Origin: Anodontia alba
Lineage: Eukaryota; Mollusca; Bivalvia; Lucinida; Lucinidae
Direction: 5' to 3'
Length of the DNA stretch: 64,000 bases
Assembly (NCBI GenBank): GCA_964016985.1
Contig: OZ024825.1
Coordinates: 33,262,057-33,326,056 of the forward strand
Within the stretch, counting starts at the first letter, position 1; every line of letters starts with the position of its first letter. Shown in pieces: positions 1 through 11,130 of the stretch. Position numbers and translations under genes: made by a program. The notes under the pieces are model-generated. The model ran no database searches, was not told the DNA's origin, and saw only the letters and a program-made list of their open reading frames with translations.

Positions 1-195
1 ACATTGTTATAAGAACTAAAGTACTTTGTTCACGTTAAAGATCAAGTCATATATACAATTCTATAATGTTAACACATCTATGTAAAACGTAAACGTCTTC
101 GGATAGCTCTAGATAAGTCATTTTAAACAAATAAATAAAAAAGACTGTTTTTTTCTTTTCTGAATTCTCCAAAATAATATATGTTGTGGAGAAAT
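1..195. other. unassigned AT-rich sequence
   Basis: No convincing exon, RNA gene or repeat boundary is seen here. Short open frames on both strands show no recognisable protein. Confidence 0.5.
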
Positions 196-440
196 CTGGG
201 CCCAGTTGTTCAAAGCTAACGATGTCGTTAGTTAACGATTCGTTAAAATTTAGATCAAGTGATACGCGTATATGCTGAAATTTTTTGCTAAAAAAATGTG
301 AGTAGCTTTTGCATTGCAAAAGCTACTCACATTTTTTCAGCAAAAAATATCATATTGTATATTGAATCTGCTAAAACAGTTAACGAAATGACCCTTAACG
401 AGCTCGTTAAGCTAACGACGCTTTGAACAACTGGGCCCAG
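196..440. mobile_element. MITE with CTGGGCCCAGTTGTTCAAAG inverted ends
   Basis: The first and last 20 bases are perfect inverted repeats. Between them are diverged GTTAACGA/TCGTTAAG direct and inverted motifs and a central hairpin around 275-345 built on GCAAAAGCTACTCACATTTT. There is no coding capacity, so this looks like a non-autonomous DNA element. Target duplication is not clear. Confidence 0.75.
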
Positions 441-536
441 AAAAATAAATATCTTAATATCCCTCTTTTCTAGAGCTATGAAAGTCATGGTATTTTCATC
501 ATATGACGTGGAAAATGACGAATATTTGGTGGGTTA

Positions 537-682
537 TTAAAGGCTCCATATATTCCTAAAAAAATAGACATTTTATTATCCAAAAAAAGTTCAATAAATT
601 GATATGTGGTATTAAAACGATCCTAAAATATGGCATCTGACAGCTCGTAAAATTTCATTTAGTCAACTGGATCAAAAATGAA

Positions 683-717
<35 letters not shown>

Positions 718-930
718 TCGTATCTCTGAATTAATGTTGGCAACATTAATTCAGAGATACGATAAAAAAAAATCAGTTCATTTTTGATCCAGATCAAAAC
801 CAGAGATTAATGGAATTTTTACAGGCTGTCAGATACCACATTTTATGATTGTATTAATATCATATGTCAATTTATTAAACTTTTCTTGGATAATAAAATG
901 TCTATTTTTGAGGAATGTGGAACTTTAAAG
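537..930. mobile_element. long palindromic MITE with poly-T
   Basis: The arms pair almost end to end. The outer arm contains AATAGACATTTTATTATCC and its complement near 885-905; the middle arm carries GATCAAAAATGAA; the centre at 740/741 is TTAATGTTGG/CAACATTAA. A poly-T run (about 687-716) sits in the left arm with a much shorter A-run opposite it, so the homopolymer expanded after the palindrome formed. Confidence 0.7.
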
Positions 931-1004
931 AAATTGAAGACCAAAATATGCAGTAAAAACGGTTGCTAGAAGTAAAACATACATTGAAAAGCTGATTTAA
1001 ATCT

Positions 1005-1290
1005 CATCACGAAAACACGCGTATATAGTTAAAGGAGGTCACTCCCCTTAAACCCCACTTTTATACAATAAAATTCGGGTTTACAGGGGTATACATTATT
1101 TTTTCTTAATTCTGCTCAAAAATATAGATTGTGGGTACTCGTTAGAAACGCCTCGGAGAGGCGGTTCTATCGAGTACCTACAATCTATGTTTTGAGCAGA
1201 AATATGAAAAATATCAGAATTTTTATCTGACACTTTCAGTTTCTGGTGGTGAAATTTTCAATATATTTGAATAAGCGTGTTTTCGTAATG
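1005..1290. mobile_element. MITE family A, copy A1
   Basis: Full-length family A member. The ends are CATCACGAAAACACG and its near-complement TTTTCGTAATG. Inside are, in order, a CCCCTTAAACCCCACTTTTATA / CTGGGGTTTACAGGGG-type inverted pair, the hairpin core (GTGGGTACTCGTTAGAA.CGCCTC and its complement) and a TTTTCAGTTT...GGTGAAATTTTC tail. There is no ORF. The family has 14 full or partial copies in this window. Confidence 0.85.
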
Positions 1291-1352
1291 GAAAATCCGC
1301 CTGTTGATGCATACCCCTTCTTTCACTTTATAATCCGCAACAACAGAAAACC

Positions 1353-1661
1353 CCGGCCTCGGTGGCTCAGTTGGATGCGCCGTCCGACTGGAGACCAGGA
1401 GGTCGCGGGTTCAACCCCCGCCGAGGTCGGCAACATTCTTTCGTGGAGATTGATCATGAAATATTTTCTACGGTCATTCTCTCCCTTCCGCTGATTCAAG
1501 AAGGGCAGTTGTCAGTTTCTGGCGAAAGAATGTGCACAATACTGGTTAACCGCTTAGAGGACTAAGCCTGCCCAGTAAACGTGTGGTTAGATAAACTGAC
1601 CGCGCTCGACATGACCCCATTGGGTTTACTGGGCCGTAAAACCTCAAACCAAAACAAAAAA
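1353..1661 (+). mobile_element. tRNA-derived SINE (SINE-1), full length
   Basis: The head has a pol III A box (TGGCTCAGTTGG, near 1362) and a B box (GGTTCAACCCC, 1408-1418). A tRNA-unrelated body follows, then a 3' tail GGGCCGTAAAACCTCAAACC and an A-rich end. A 14-bp target duplication (AACAACAGAAAACC) flanks it at 1339-1352 and 1662-1675. It is a mobile element, not a functional tRNA: the head does not fold into a clean cloverleaf by eye and the same head recurs with the same body elsewhere. Confidence 0.9.
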
Positions 1662-1697
1662 AACAACAGAAAACCAGAAAACGAACCTTCGGACAAA

Positions 1698-1775
1698 TGT
1701 GCCCAGTGAAGACTCAGATCAGTCTGAACATTCGCACAGTCTGATCAGAGTCTTCACTGGGCGCATTTTCGATAG
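1698..1775. repeat. stand-alone hairpin (family I)
   Basis: Palindrome with arms GAAGACTCAGATCAG / CTGATCAGAGTCTTC, flanked by CCAGT and ACTGGG. It contains no gene. Confidence 0.7.
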
Positions 1776-1795
1776 CAAAGGATTGAAAGTTTCTT

Positions 1796-1868
1796 CATGC
1801 GGACAATGAAGACTCTGATCAGACTGCGCGTATGCGCAGGCTGATTTGAGTCTTCGTAGGACGTATAT
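1796..1868. repeat. stand-alone hairpin (family I)
   Basis: Second copy of the GAAGACTCTGATCAGACTG type about 20 bp after the previous one, with the opposite arm GCTGATTTGAGTCTTCG. Confidence 0.7.
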
Positions 1869-2219
1869 ATCAGAAGGTACGTTTTCACAACTCGCGGCTG
1901 ATATACGTATTATTGGAAAACGTGGGGTCTACATTATATAGACTTGTCAACGTTATGTCTGTATAGGGGGGTGCACATTGTTGAAATAAGAACTTTTTTT
2001 TTTCTGTCACATGCTGACAGATCTATCTGCCCTTTTTGGTATCATTTAATTTATACTTCATAATTCCCAAGCTATTCGAAATATTTTAGAGATAAGAATG
2101 GTAAGATCTACATACACTTGTTTAATTTATATGTTAATTTGTATGTATAAGAATATACATCCTTTACATTAACTTCGCTGTAACATAAATTTGCTCCACG
2201 ATTTCTTTTGAAAATTTTA

Positions 2220-2337
<118 letters not shown>

Positions 2338-2546
2338 CATGTATATAATACACAACGAATTTAAAGAGAGAGGGCACTCTATAGGCCCAGTAGGCACACG
2401 TTGCATCGACGTTGATGCGAAGTTATCTCACCGTTACATGCCTGGGAGGGGGTAGGGGTGTGGGGACTGAAAGGTTTGGCTGCCTTTCTGTTTCAAAAGG
2501 GAGACCAACCTAGCAGAAAACAACGAACTTCACTGGTAAAATCAAC

Positions 2547-2779
2547 ACTAGTCCTGCTGAACCCGGATATGTCCTGTCTTTGCAAACAGTGTAGATCCAG
2601 ATCAGTTGGCTACTGAAGAAGCCAACAAACTGTGTAGATCCAGATCAGTTGGCTTCTGGATCTGCACTGTTTGGTATTAATTATGTGAAATTATATTAAC
2701 AATCTGAATCAAGTAATCTGATTGGCTGAAAAGTAAAAATGGGCGTGGCATCTTAATTTATTCAGCATGGCAAGGTTAA
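2547..2779. mobile_element. MITE family J, copy J1 (reverse, degenerate)
   Basis: It reads GTCCTGCTGAACCCGGATAT at the left and TTTATTCAGCATGGCAAGGTTAA at the right, like the other J copies in reverse. The central AGATCCAGATCAGTTGGCTTC arm is duplicated, so the hairpin has one arm too many. Confidence 0.75.
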
Positions 2780-2809
2780 GGAATCCATTCGCATTGGACC
2801 TCTCTTAAG

Positions 2810-3224
2810 GAAAGAATTTGCTCCCCCTGCTACACGTAAAGGAAATATTTCGTACTTTCTATAAACTTTCAAGAGTAGCTCCTTTTCACAAGGGAGATAA
2901 TTATTTTCAGGTGAGAGTAGTCTCTCTAAAGGGGATTGAATGCACTTGGTAGAAAAACAACAAATTTTACAAGGGAGATAATTTTTATGATTTCTTGTTT
3001 GTCTTCCTGTATACCAAGCCCTTTCTGAAAAATGGTCTACTCTTAAAGGAGAGAATTTGGTCTAACTAAAAAGAAAGAATTCGTTACCAAGGGGAGCAAA
3101 TTCTTTGGCTACCCATTTTAGAACGGAGACAAAAACACATCTAAGGAGATGTCTCCCTCGAAAGTGTACCCGTTTGCAGGGGAATGCAAAAATACAAAGA
3201 GGAAAAAAGCCAAATTTCCTCCTC
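2810..3224. repeat. degenerate GGGAGANAATTTG-type repeats beside the satellite
   Basis: Motifs such as AAGGGAGATAATTTTTATGA and CTACTCTTAAAGGAGAGAAT recur irregularly. Related text (GGGGTCTACTCTGAAAGG... and GGGGTCCACTCTAAAAGG...) is found near 20025-20060 and 52960-52990, so this looks like an older dispersed repeat from which the adjacent satellite may derive. Confidence 0.45.
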
Positions 3225-4149
3225 TGTAAGCGTATCCATTCCCCTTCACGCTTAAAGGGGAAGCGATTTTGCTTAAGGAGAATGGATATACTTACAGGGG
3301 TGGCAATTAAGTTTAAAGGGGAATAAATACGCTTACTGGGGTGGGAATTTCGCTTAAGAGGAATGTATACACTTTCAGAGAATGCGATTTTGCTTAATGG
3401 GAATGATTACGCTTACAGGGGTGGCAATTTGTTGAATGGGTATGGATACGCTTTACAGGAGTGACAATTTGCTTAATGGGAATGGATACGCTTACAGACA
3501 AGGCGATTTTGCTTATCGGGAATGAAAACGCTTACGGGGGAAGCAATTTGCTGAATAAAAATGGATACTCTTACAGCGGTGGCAATTTTGCTTAAGGGGA
3601 ATGGACACGTTTACAGAGAAGGCGATTTCGCTTAACGAGAATGATTACGCTTACAGGGGAGGCAATTTTGCTGAATGGAAATGGATACGCTTAAAGGAGT
3701 GGTAACTTTACTTAAGGGGAATTAATACGCTTACGGGGGTGACAATTTTGCTGAATGGGAAAGGATACGCTTACAGGGGCGGCGATTTTGCTTAATGAGA
3801 AAGGATACGCTTACATAAGTAATTTTGCTGAATGAGAAAGGATACGCTTACAGGGGTGGCGATTTTGCTTAATGAGAAGGGATACGCTTACATAAGTGAC
3901 ATGAGTGGAACTTTTGCTAAATGGGAATGATTACGCTTATAGGGGTGGCAATTTTGCTGGATGGGAATGGATACGCTTACATGGTGGCAATTTTGCTAAG
4001 CGGAATGAATACGCTTACAGAAGTGGCAATTTTGCTTACTGGGAACGGATACACTTATAGGGGCGGCAATTTTGCAAAAGCGGAATGAATACGCTTACAC
4101 AGAATACGATTTTGCTTAAGAGGAATAGTTGCGCTAACAGGGGTTGCAC

Positions 4150-4181
<32 letters not shown>

Positions 4182-7100
4182 TTTTTTGTTGTTTTTTTTC
4201 CTTTAGCTTACTGGGAATGGATACGCTTACAAGGGAGACGATTTTGCTAAAGAGGAATGGATCCACTTACAAGGGAAGAAAGTTTGCTTAAGGGAAATGA
4301 ATACGCGTACCTTATTAATCAACTACTTAAAATATCTCCTGCGCAATTTTAGAATTGTCCGAGTCGGTGGACAAAGTAAGAATTCTTCTTACTTTGTGCA
4401 AGAACAGTTATGAATTATATCGATTCTTACTTTGCATCGAACAGATACGCTTAAAGGGGTGTAACTTTTGTTTATTGGGAATTATTACGCTTAGATGGGA
4501 ATGGCAATTTTGCTAAATGGGACTGGATACGCTTAAACGGGTGGCATTTTGCTTATTGGGAATGGATACCCTTACAGGGGTGACAATTTTCGTTAAGGGG
4601 AGTGGATACGCTTACGGAGGAGGCACATTTGCTTAAGGAGAATAGATACGCTTACAGGGGTGGCAAATTTGCTTCAGGGAAATGGAAACGCTTACAGGGG
4701 TGACAATTTTGCTTAAGGGGAATGATTACGCTTACAGAGGTGACAATTTTGCTTAATGGAATAGATACGCTTACAGGAATGGCACCTTTGCTTAAGTCGA
4801 ATGGATACGCTTACAGAGTGTATATTTTGCTTTAGGGGAATGGACACACTTACAGGGATGACACTGTTGCTTAAGGGGAATGTATACGCTTACAGGGCAA
4901 GCCGTCTTGCTAAAGGAGAATGGATATGCTTTGTGGATGGCACTTTTGCTTAATGGGAATGGATAAATTTACAGGGTGGCACATCTGCTTAAGGGGAATA
5001 GTCTTGCTAAAGGGGAATGGATATGCTTTGGGGATGGCACTTTTGCTTAATGGGAATGGATAAATTTACTGGGTGGCACATCTGCTTAAGGGGATTGGAT
5101 ACGCTTACAGGGATAGTCATTTTGCTTTAGGGAAAAGATACGCTCACAGGGGTGGCATTTTGCTTAACGGGAATGAATACCCTTACAGACGATTTTGCTT
5201 AAAAGGAATAGATACGCTTACAGTGGAGGCAATTTTGCTTACAGAAAGTGATTATGCTTAACGGGAATCATTAGGTTTACAGGGGTTGCAATTTCGCTGA
5301 GTGAGAATGGATACGCCTACAGGGGTGGCAATTTTGCTTAATGAGAATGATTGCACTTACAGGGGTGGCAAAGTTGCTGAATGGGAATGGATACGCTCAC
5401 ATGGGTGACAATTTTGCGTAAGGGGTGGAACTTTTGCTAAACTGGAATGATTACGCTTACAGGGTTAGCAATTTTGCTGACTGAGAATTGATAAGCTTAT
5501 ATGGGTGGAATTTCTGCTTAATGGGAATAATTTACGCTTACAGAGGTGGCAATTTTGCTGAATACGAATTGATACGCATACAAGGGTTGCAATTTTGCTG
5601 AATGGGAATGGATACGCTTACAAGGGTGAGAATTGTGCTTAAGGGGAATGTATACACTTTCAGAGAATGCTGTTTTGCTTAACGGGAATGATTACGTTTA
5701 CAATGGTGGCACTTTGCTGAATGGGAATGGAAACGCTTACAGGGATGGCAATTTGCTTAATGGGAATGGATACGCTTACAAAGGTGGATATTTTTCTGAA
5801 TGGGAATCGATACGTCTACAGGGCGGGACGGGGCGAGGGGCAATTTTGATTGAGGGGAATGGATACTCTTACTCGGGTGGTAATTTTGCTGGGCAGTTTT
5901 GCTTAAGGGGAATCGATACTCTTACTGGGGTGGTAATCTTGCTGAATATGAATGGATTTGCTTAAAGGGGTGAGATTTTTCTGAATGGAATTGGATACGT
6001 TTACAAGAGTGGAACGGATACGCTTACAGGGGTGGTAATGTTGCTGAATATGAATTGACACGCTTAAGGGGAGGCAATTTTGCTTAAGTGGAATGGATAC
6101 GCTTACAGGGAAAGCGATTTTGCTTAATGGGAATGAATACACTTACGGAGAAAGAAAGTTTGCTTAAGGGGAATGGATATGCTTACGAGGGTGCCAGTTT
6201 TGCTTAATGGGGGTGCTTACGCTTACGCGTGGGCGATTATGCTTAATCGGAATTGATACGCTTACAGGGGAGGCAATTTTGCTCAAAACGGAATTGATAC
6301 GCTTACAGGAGAGGTGATTGTCCTTTTTGGGAATGACTACTCTTACAGGGAGACGATTGTTTTTAAAGGGAATCGATATGCTTACAGATATGCTTAAGGG
6401 AAATGGATACGCTTACAGGGGATGCGATTGTGCTTAAGTGAAATGGATATGTTTACGGGGGAAGCCAGTTTGCTTAATTGGGGGACGAATACACTTACAG
6501 TGGCGATTTATCTTAAGGGGAATGGATACGCTTACAGGGGAACGATTTTCTTAAGAGGAATGAATACGCTTACAGGGAAGGCGATTGTGCTTAAAGGGAA
6601 TGGAAACGCTTACAGGGGAGGTGATTGTGCTTAAAGGGAATGGATACGCTTACAGGGGAGGCGATTGTGCTGAAGGGGAATGGATACTCTTACAGGGGAG
6701 GCGATTGTGCGGAAGAGGAATGGATACGCTTACAGGGGAGGCGATTGTGCTGAGGGGAATGGATACGCTTACAGGGGAGGCGACTGTGATTAAGGGGAAC
6801 GTATACGCCTACACGGGAGGATGCGCTTGCAGTGGTTGGGGGCGATTTTGCTAATGGGGAATGGATACGCTTACGGATGAGGCAGTTTTGCTTAAGGGGG
6901 ATAGTTACACATGCAGGAGAGGCACTTATGCTTAAAGAGAATGGGTACGACTACAGGGGAGGCAATTGTGTTTAATAGGAATGGATACCCTTCCGGGGGA
7001 GGCAATTTGCTTAAGGGGAATTAATACGCTTACAGGGGAGAGGCGATTGTGCTTAGGGAGAATGTATATGCATAGATCGGAGGCGGTTGTGCTTAAGGGG

Positions 7101-7660
7101 AATGAAGACTTACAGGGGAGGCGATTTTCTTGAGGGGAAATGTATACGCATACACGGGAGGCGATTGTGCTTAAGGGGAATATATACGCTTACAGGGGAG
7201 GCGGTTTTGCTTAAGGGGAATGAATAAGATTACAGAGCAGGCGATTGTTCTTAAGGGGAATGGATATGCTTACAGGGAAAGCGGTTTTGCTTAAGGGGAA
7301 TGAATAAGCTTACAGGGCAGGCGATTGTTCTTAAAGGGAATGGATATGCTTACAGGGGAGGCGGTTGTGCTTAAGGGGAACGAATAAGCTTTCAGAAGAC
7401 GCGAATGTGCTTAAAGGGAATGCCTACGCTGATGGCGCTTAAGGGGAATGAATATGCTTACAGGAGAGGCAATTGTGCTTAAGGGGAATGTATACGCTTA
7501 CAAGGGAGGCGATTGTGCTTAAAGGGAATGAATGTGTTTACAGGAGAGGCGATTGTGCTTAAAGGGAATGGATATGCTTACAGCGGTGCGGTTGTGCTTA
7601 AGGGGAATGAATAAGCTTACAGCTAGGCGATTGTGCTTACAGGGGAGTCGGTTGTGCTGA
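3225..7660. repeat. satellite array of about 40-bp units
   Basis: About 110 diverged units of the type GGGAATGGATACGCTTACAG + GGGTGGCAATTTTGCTTAA. Spacing is 40 bp where best conserved (6601 to 6641 to 6681). The left part mostly uses GGTGGCAATTTTGCTGAATG; the right part, from about 6400, mostly uses GGAGGCGATTGTGCTTAAGG. Interruptions are a poly-T run (4151-4180) and a foreign stretch at about 4310-4445 with repeated TTCTTACTTTG motifs. Open frames rich in GNGYAYRGG come from the array and shift frame each unit, so they are not genes. Confidence 0.93.
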
Positions 7661-7689
7661 AAAGGCAGCTACTCCAAAAGGAAATAATT

Positions 7690-8190
7690 TACACCCCTAC
7701 CGCTTCCAACCCCGCTGGGAGCAAATAACCTTTCACACAAAAGCGGCATACGCGCAGTCTGGTCAGAGCTGTCGCTTTTCGCCGGTATTTTTTTTTTTTT
7801 TTTACAGTAATCAGTATGTACACCAAGACGAACAGCGAAACCATGACAAGATATGAGCTCAGCACAAATGACAACCTAACCATTCAGATCATTTGATTTT
7901 TGTGAAGTGAGATAGCATTATCCCATTATTTCGTGTAGGTTTATCACGAAATCAGCAGACGATATTTTTTTTTATTTTTTTTTTACTTTTCTGGGTCAAA
8001 AATATGACTGAACATAATATGTGAAACGGAGAAATCGCATTATATATCAAACCCTTTTTTCTCGAGAGAAAAAAAAAAAACAATAACAAAAAAAACGAAG
8101 GGGTAGATAATTCAAATGTCGACTGTAATATTTAAATATTTCGTATGGCGCGTTTTAAAGGATGTTAAGTAATTTTGTTTGACTGGTCTC
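7690..8190. other. no gene seen; simple-sequence-rich spacer
   Basis: It contains T-runs (about 7788-7803 and 7965-7985) and A-rich stretches. No exon with splice sites or conserved reading was found. Confidence 0.5.
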
Positions 8191-8224
8191 TAAGATCGAG
8201 TCAGTATTTCGGTCAACTTCGATG

Positions 8225-8525
8225 TTCTGAATTTCTCAGTGCCGAAAATAACCGACTTTTAACCCAATAGGCGAGAACATTTACGGAAACTTTAACATTT
8301 AGCATGCTGGGAAAACTTTTCAGCAGACAACAATTTAATATATTCTTGATATTTTTTTCCAGAAAAAAAGGCTTTGACGTTTCATGCAAATTCATGCAGA
8401 CAATTTGCATGAAATGTCAAAGCCTATTTTCCGGGAAAATTATATATATAAAAAAAAAAAAAAAAAAAAAAAAGCTCATCAGTTTGTCGTCTGCTGAATT
8501 TGCCCAAATAGAGGTAAAGGGTTAA
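8225..8525. mobile_element. MITE family F, copy F1
   Basis: Long hairpin: GGCTTTGACGTTTCATGCAAA on the left arm pairs with TTTGCATGAAATGTCAAAGCC on the right, flanked by CAGCAGACAA and GTCGTCTGCTGA. An A-run (about 8448-8473) sits in the right arm. Confidence 0.7.
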
Positions 8526-8851
8526 TGCGATTAGTATCTACAGGAATATCTCAGACTGGTAGACATTTCTAAAGAACATAAAGAAGAATATGTATGGAAA
8601 AGTACCCTTTTGTATACACGTGTACTTATCAAAGTGTTGAAAAAAGAAGAATATAATATCAATACATTATTGATCGGTCCTCCCTCTACCTGTAAAATAC
8701 TCCAGTTGCTCGCAAACGTAAGAAGTCCGGACCCAGAACTTGGTTAGCCCAAATACAACCTACCATGGGCTTTGCAGACTTGTGATTCGAGACACTCTTA
8801 GCATGTGTGACACTTCCCTACCGCCTACCCCACCCCGGCAACTATCACCAG

Positions 8852-8914
8852 CACACCCCCCCCCCCCCCTCCCCCTCCCCGACCGTCGACCCTTGTGCCT
8901 GCACATTACGTTTC

Positions 8915-8945
<31 letters not shown>

Positions 8946-8946
8946 A
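8852..8946. repeat. poly-C tract and (ATC)n
   Basis: Homopolymer C with short T breaks, followed by about ten ATC repeats (about 8917-8945). Confidence 0.9.
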
Positions 8947-9478
8947 TTTAGCTACAGTGGTGCCATGGTTGATGTTCTTTCTTGAAAACTGATAAAGGCT
9001 CTGGACTTAATAGTTCATTCATATTTGTTTACAAACACTACTTGCGTGGAAGTATTGTAAATTTTGATTGGTCATTAAAACACACCCCCACACAGGTTAC
9101 CAATGAAAGTGGAGGTGTGTCTACAGCTAGAGCTTTGTATTTAAACAGTGAAAGAACGACAGGTTGTCATTCACAGGCGTTCTACAGACCTTTGCAGGCT
9201 GGTGAGTTTTTTTAATATTTGCATGTTTTTAAACAGAGTTAGAGAGAGACACTACCTACTGTATAAGAGGATAGTTCAGGTCTTCACACAATATTTTTTT
9301 TTGTTATTGTTTTTTTTTTTTTTTTTTTTTTAATTTTTTGTAGGAAATAATATTTTTTATTTCATTTGAAGGGGTAGAAATTTGAAGGAGAAAAAAAAAC
9401 TGTAAAATTTTAACACGAACTGACTTGGATGAACGCTTGATATGCACGTCGAATTGATTGCAATATAGCTCTTCCTTA

Positions 9479-9664
9479 ATGCTTAGCACTCGTAACTTTC
9501 AGCAGGCGAATAATTTTTCCCTGAAAACAGGCTTTGACATTTCATGCAAATTGTCTCCAATCCACAATTTGCAGGAAATGTCAAATCCTGTTTCTGAGGA
9601 AAATAAGAAATATATCGCTAAAATTTGTCGTCTGCTGATTTAGCCCCGATAGTGGTAAAGGTTA
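9479..9664. mobile_element. MITE family F, copy F2
   Basis: It has the same arms as F1 (GGCTTTGACATTTCATGCAAA and its complement) and the same GTCGTCTGCTGATTTAGCCC right end, followed by ATAGTGGTAAAGG. That last motif recurs at about 10468-10500 without the hairpin. Confidence 0.75.
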
Positions 9665-10107
9665 GATACTGAAGGACCTCTTGAAATCGATTTTAATACG
9701 GCTCGATCAGCTGATTGTATTATAAACTTCGTATCTACGTATCAAACTAACATTGCAGTTTTATTTGTCCAAGGCCGGTACTATTACATTGCAGGTTTAT
9801 ATTTGTTCAAGGTAGAACAGGTGTATACGTTGTTCTTGATGCCTGAACCGCGATCCAGATTAACTTTCGTTTGACCTTCTGGTTACATAACTGAGACAAG
9901 TATAGACTTTAAAAAAACACCTGTTAAAATGTATACTATAAACATTGTATGTTTTATGTAATATTTTTTATTACTCATCTGTACACTGTTTTGTTTTCTC
10001 GTTGGGATCCCCACTCTTACGGGTGACAGATGTACATTCAAGGGAAAATACTCTGATATTGAAGTATTTGCCTCTCGTCTCACTGCAGGGAACTAGTCTG
10101 TTGGGAA

Positions 10108-10390
10108 TCGACTGGTTGATTGTGTTGGGGTTTAACGACACGTCAACCCTTGTCGGTAATTTTGTGTCGTCTCCCAGAGAAAGGGAAAAAAGAGATAGAA
10201 GAGGTAGTAGAGGAGATGAAAGAGAGGGACAGGGAAGAAATAGGAGCAGGAGTGAATGTGAAGAAACAGAAGAAATAAAAACATTCCCCCTCTACCCTTA
10301 CCTGCTGCAAGGATAGCAGGCCTTGCCCAACTGCAAGCCAATATCAGTTGGACGCCCCGGTGACGTGAGATACACGACACCTTCGTACCA
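10108..10390 (-). mobile_element. SINE-like repeat T, copy T1
   Basis: On the reverse strand it ends in TGTCGTTAAACCCCAACACA, a tail shared with T2 (about 41215-41411) and similar to the tails of SINE-1 and SINE-2. An A/G-rich middle corresponds to the TCTCTTCTAT-rich middle of T2. The head is not clearly tRNA-like. Confidence 0.6.
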
Positions 10391-10501
10391 CCCGACCACC
10401 CCCAAGTCTATTGGAAAGAATTTACTCAGTCTGAGATAAAATTCTTAATTCTTTCCTTTTAGTACCAGATAGTGGTAAAGGTTGGTTACTGAAAGACCTC
10501 A

Positions 10502-10602
10502 TTCTTTGTAAATCTATAGAGGGTCGTTATTGGCCTATCAGCTACCCTGACGGTCCGATAACGGCCCGCTATAAATTTATAAAGAATGCTTACTGGGTAC
10601 AT
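10502..10602. mobile_element. MITE family N, copy N1
   Basis: Palindrome with arms around GGCCTATCAGC...GACGGTCCGATAACGGCCCGC and outer ATTCTTTGTAAATCTATAG / ATAAATTTATAAAGAATGC, ending TTACTGGG. Two more copies lie at 26.4-26.8 kb. Confidence 0.75.
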
Positions 10603-10604
10603 AG

Positions 10605-10735
10605 CTCCAGATAAGACTATATATTTATTTTATTTTTTTATTTATTTATTTATTTATTTTTTGTTTGTTTGTTTTTAAACCGAAAAGTACTGATATTTTT
10701 CTTACTTCTCCAGGAAAACTTATACTATGGATAGT
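10605..10735. mobile_element. MITE family B fragment (B1)
   Basis: CATAGCTCCAGATAAG start, a TTTATT-rich expansion, then AAAAGTACTGATATTTTTCTT and ACTTCTCCAGGAAAAC. The right half is missing, and an L-type palindrome follows directly. Confidence 0.55.
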
Positions 10736-10739
10736 CATT

Positions 10740-10804
10740 CCCAGTGGACAAATAACGTTTATACAACGTCGCATCGACGTGGTATAAACGTGGTTGTCCA
10801 TTGG
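10740..10804. mobile_element. MITE family L, short copy L1
   Basis: CCAGTGGACAAATAACGTTTATAC and the complement ending GTTGTCCATTGGG surround CGTCGCATCGACG. Confidence 0.65.
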
Positions 10805-11130
10805 GACTTAGAAGCGTGTGTACGTCTGAGTACTAACTGACATAGTCTGAAGGAAAAAAATTCACTCCGTCTGGGAATACGAGGGTCCTGCAAAAAGTTT
10901 TGTCACTGGGTTCGGATTACTTCAGTGCTACGTTTTATCAAACATATTTTTATTACAAACCGTCAAAGTATTCCCCCCTTTACTGAAACACATTTTGTAA
11001 CCTTTTTACCCAGTCGCGAAAAGCAGATACCCGTTTATTTCGTGCAAATTGCTTTCCAACTGACCGAGTTATTTCAAATTGAAATAGATGCAGTCATATA
11101 CACTGATCAATTTACTTGTTACATTGGATC

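Noticed and set aside
1353..1430. tRNA gene
   Set aside because: The same head and body recur with target duplications and tails at 34118 and elsewhere, which is SINE behaviour.
1246..1565. Short proteins over MITE A1 and SINE-1
   Set aside because: The same peptides recur wherever SINE-1 occurs (34128, 27833) and reflect the repeat, not a gene.
5073..7160. Open frames with repeated GNGYAYRGG-like peptides
   Set aside because: They lie in the 40-bp satellite. The unit length is not a multiple of three, so the frame rotates and no long consistent reading exists.
3225..7660. CRISPR-like array
   Set aside because: Units are contiguous and diverged, without unique spacers, and the genome is eukaryotic.
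9945..10316. 123-codon charged open frame
   Set aside because: It overlaps the A/G-rich middle of SINE-like repeat T1 and is not conserved in T2.
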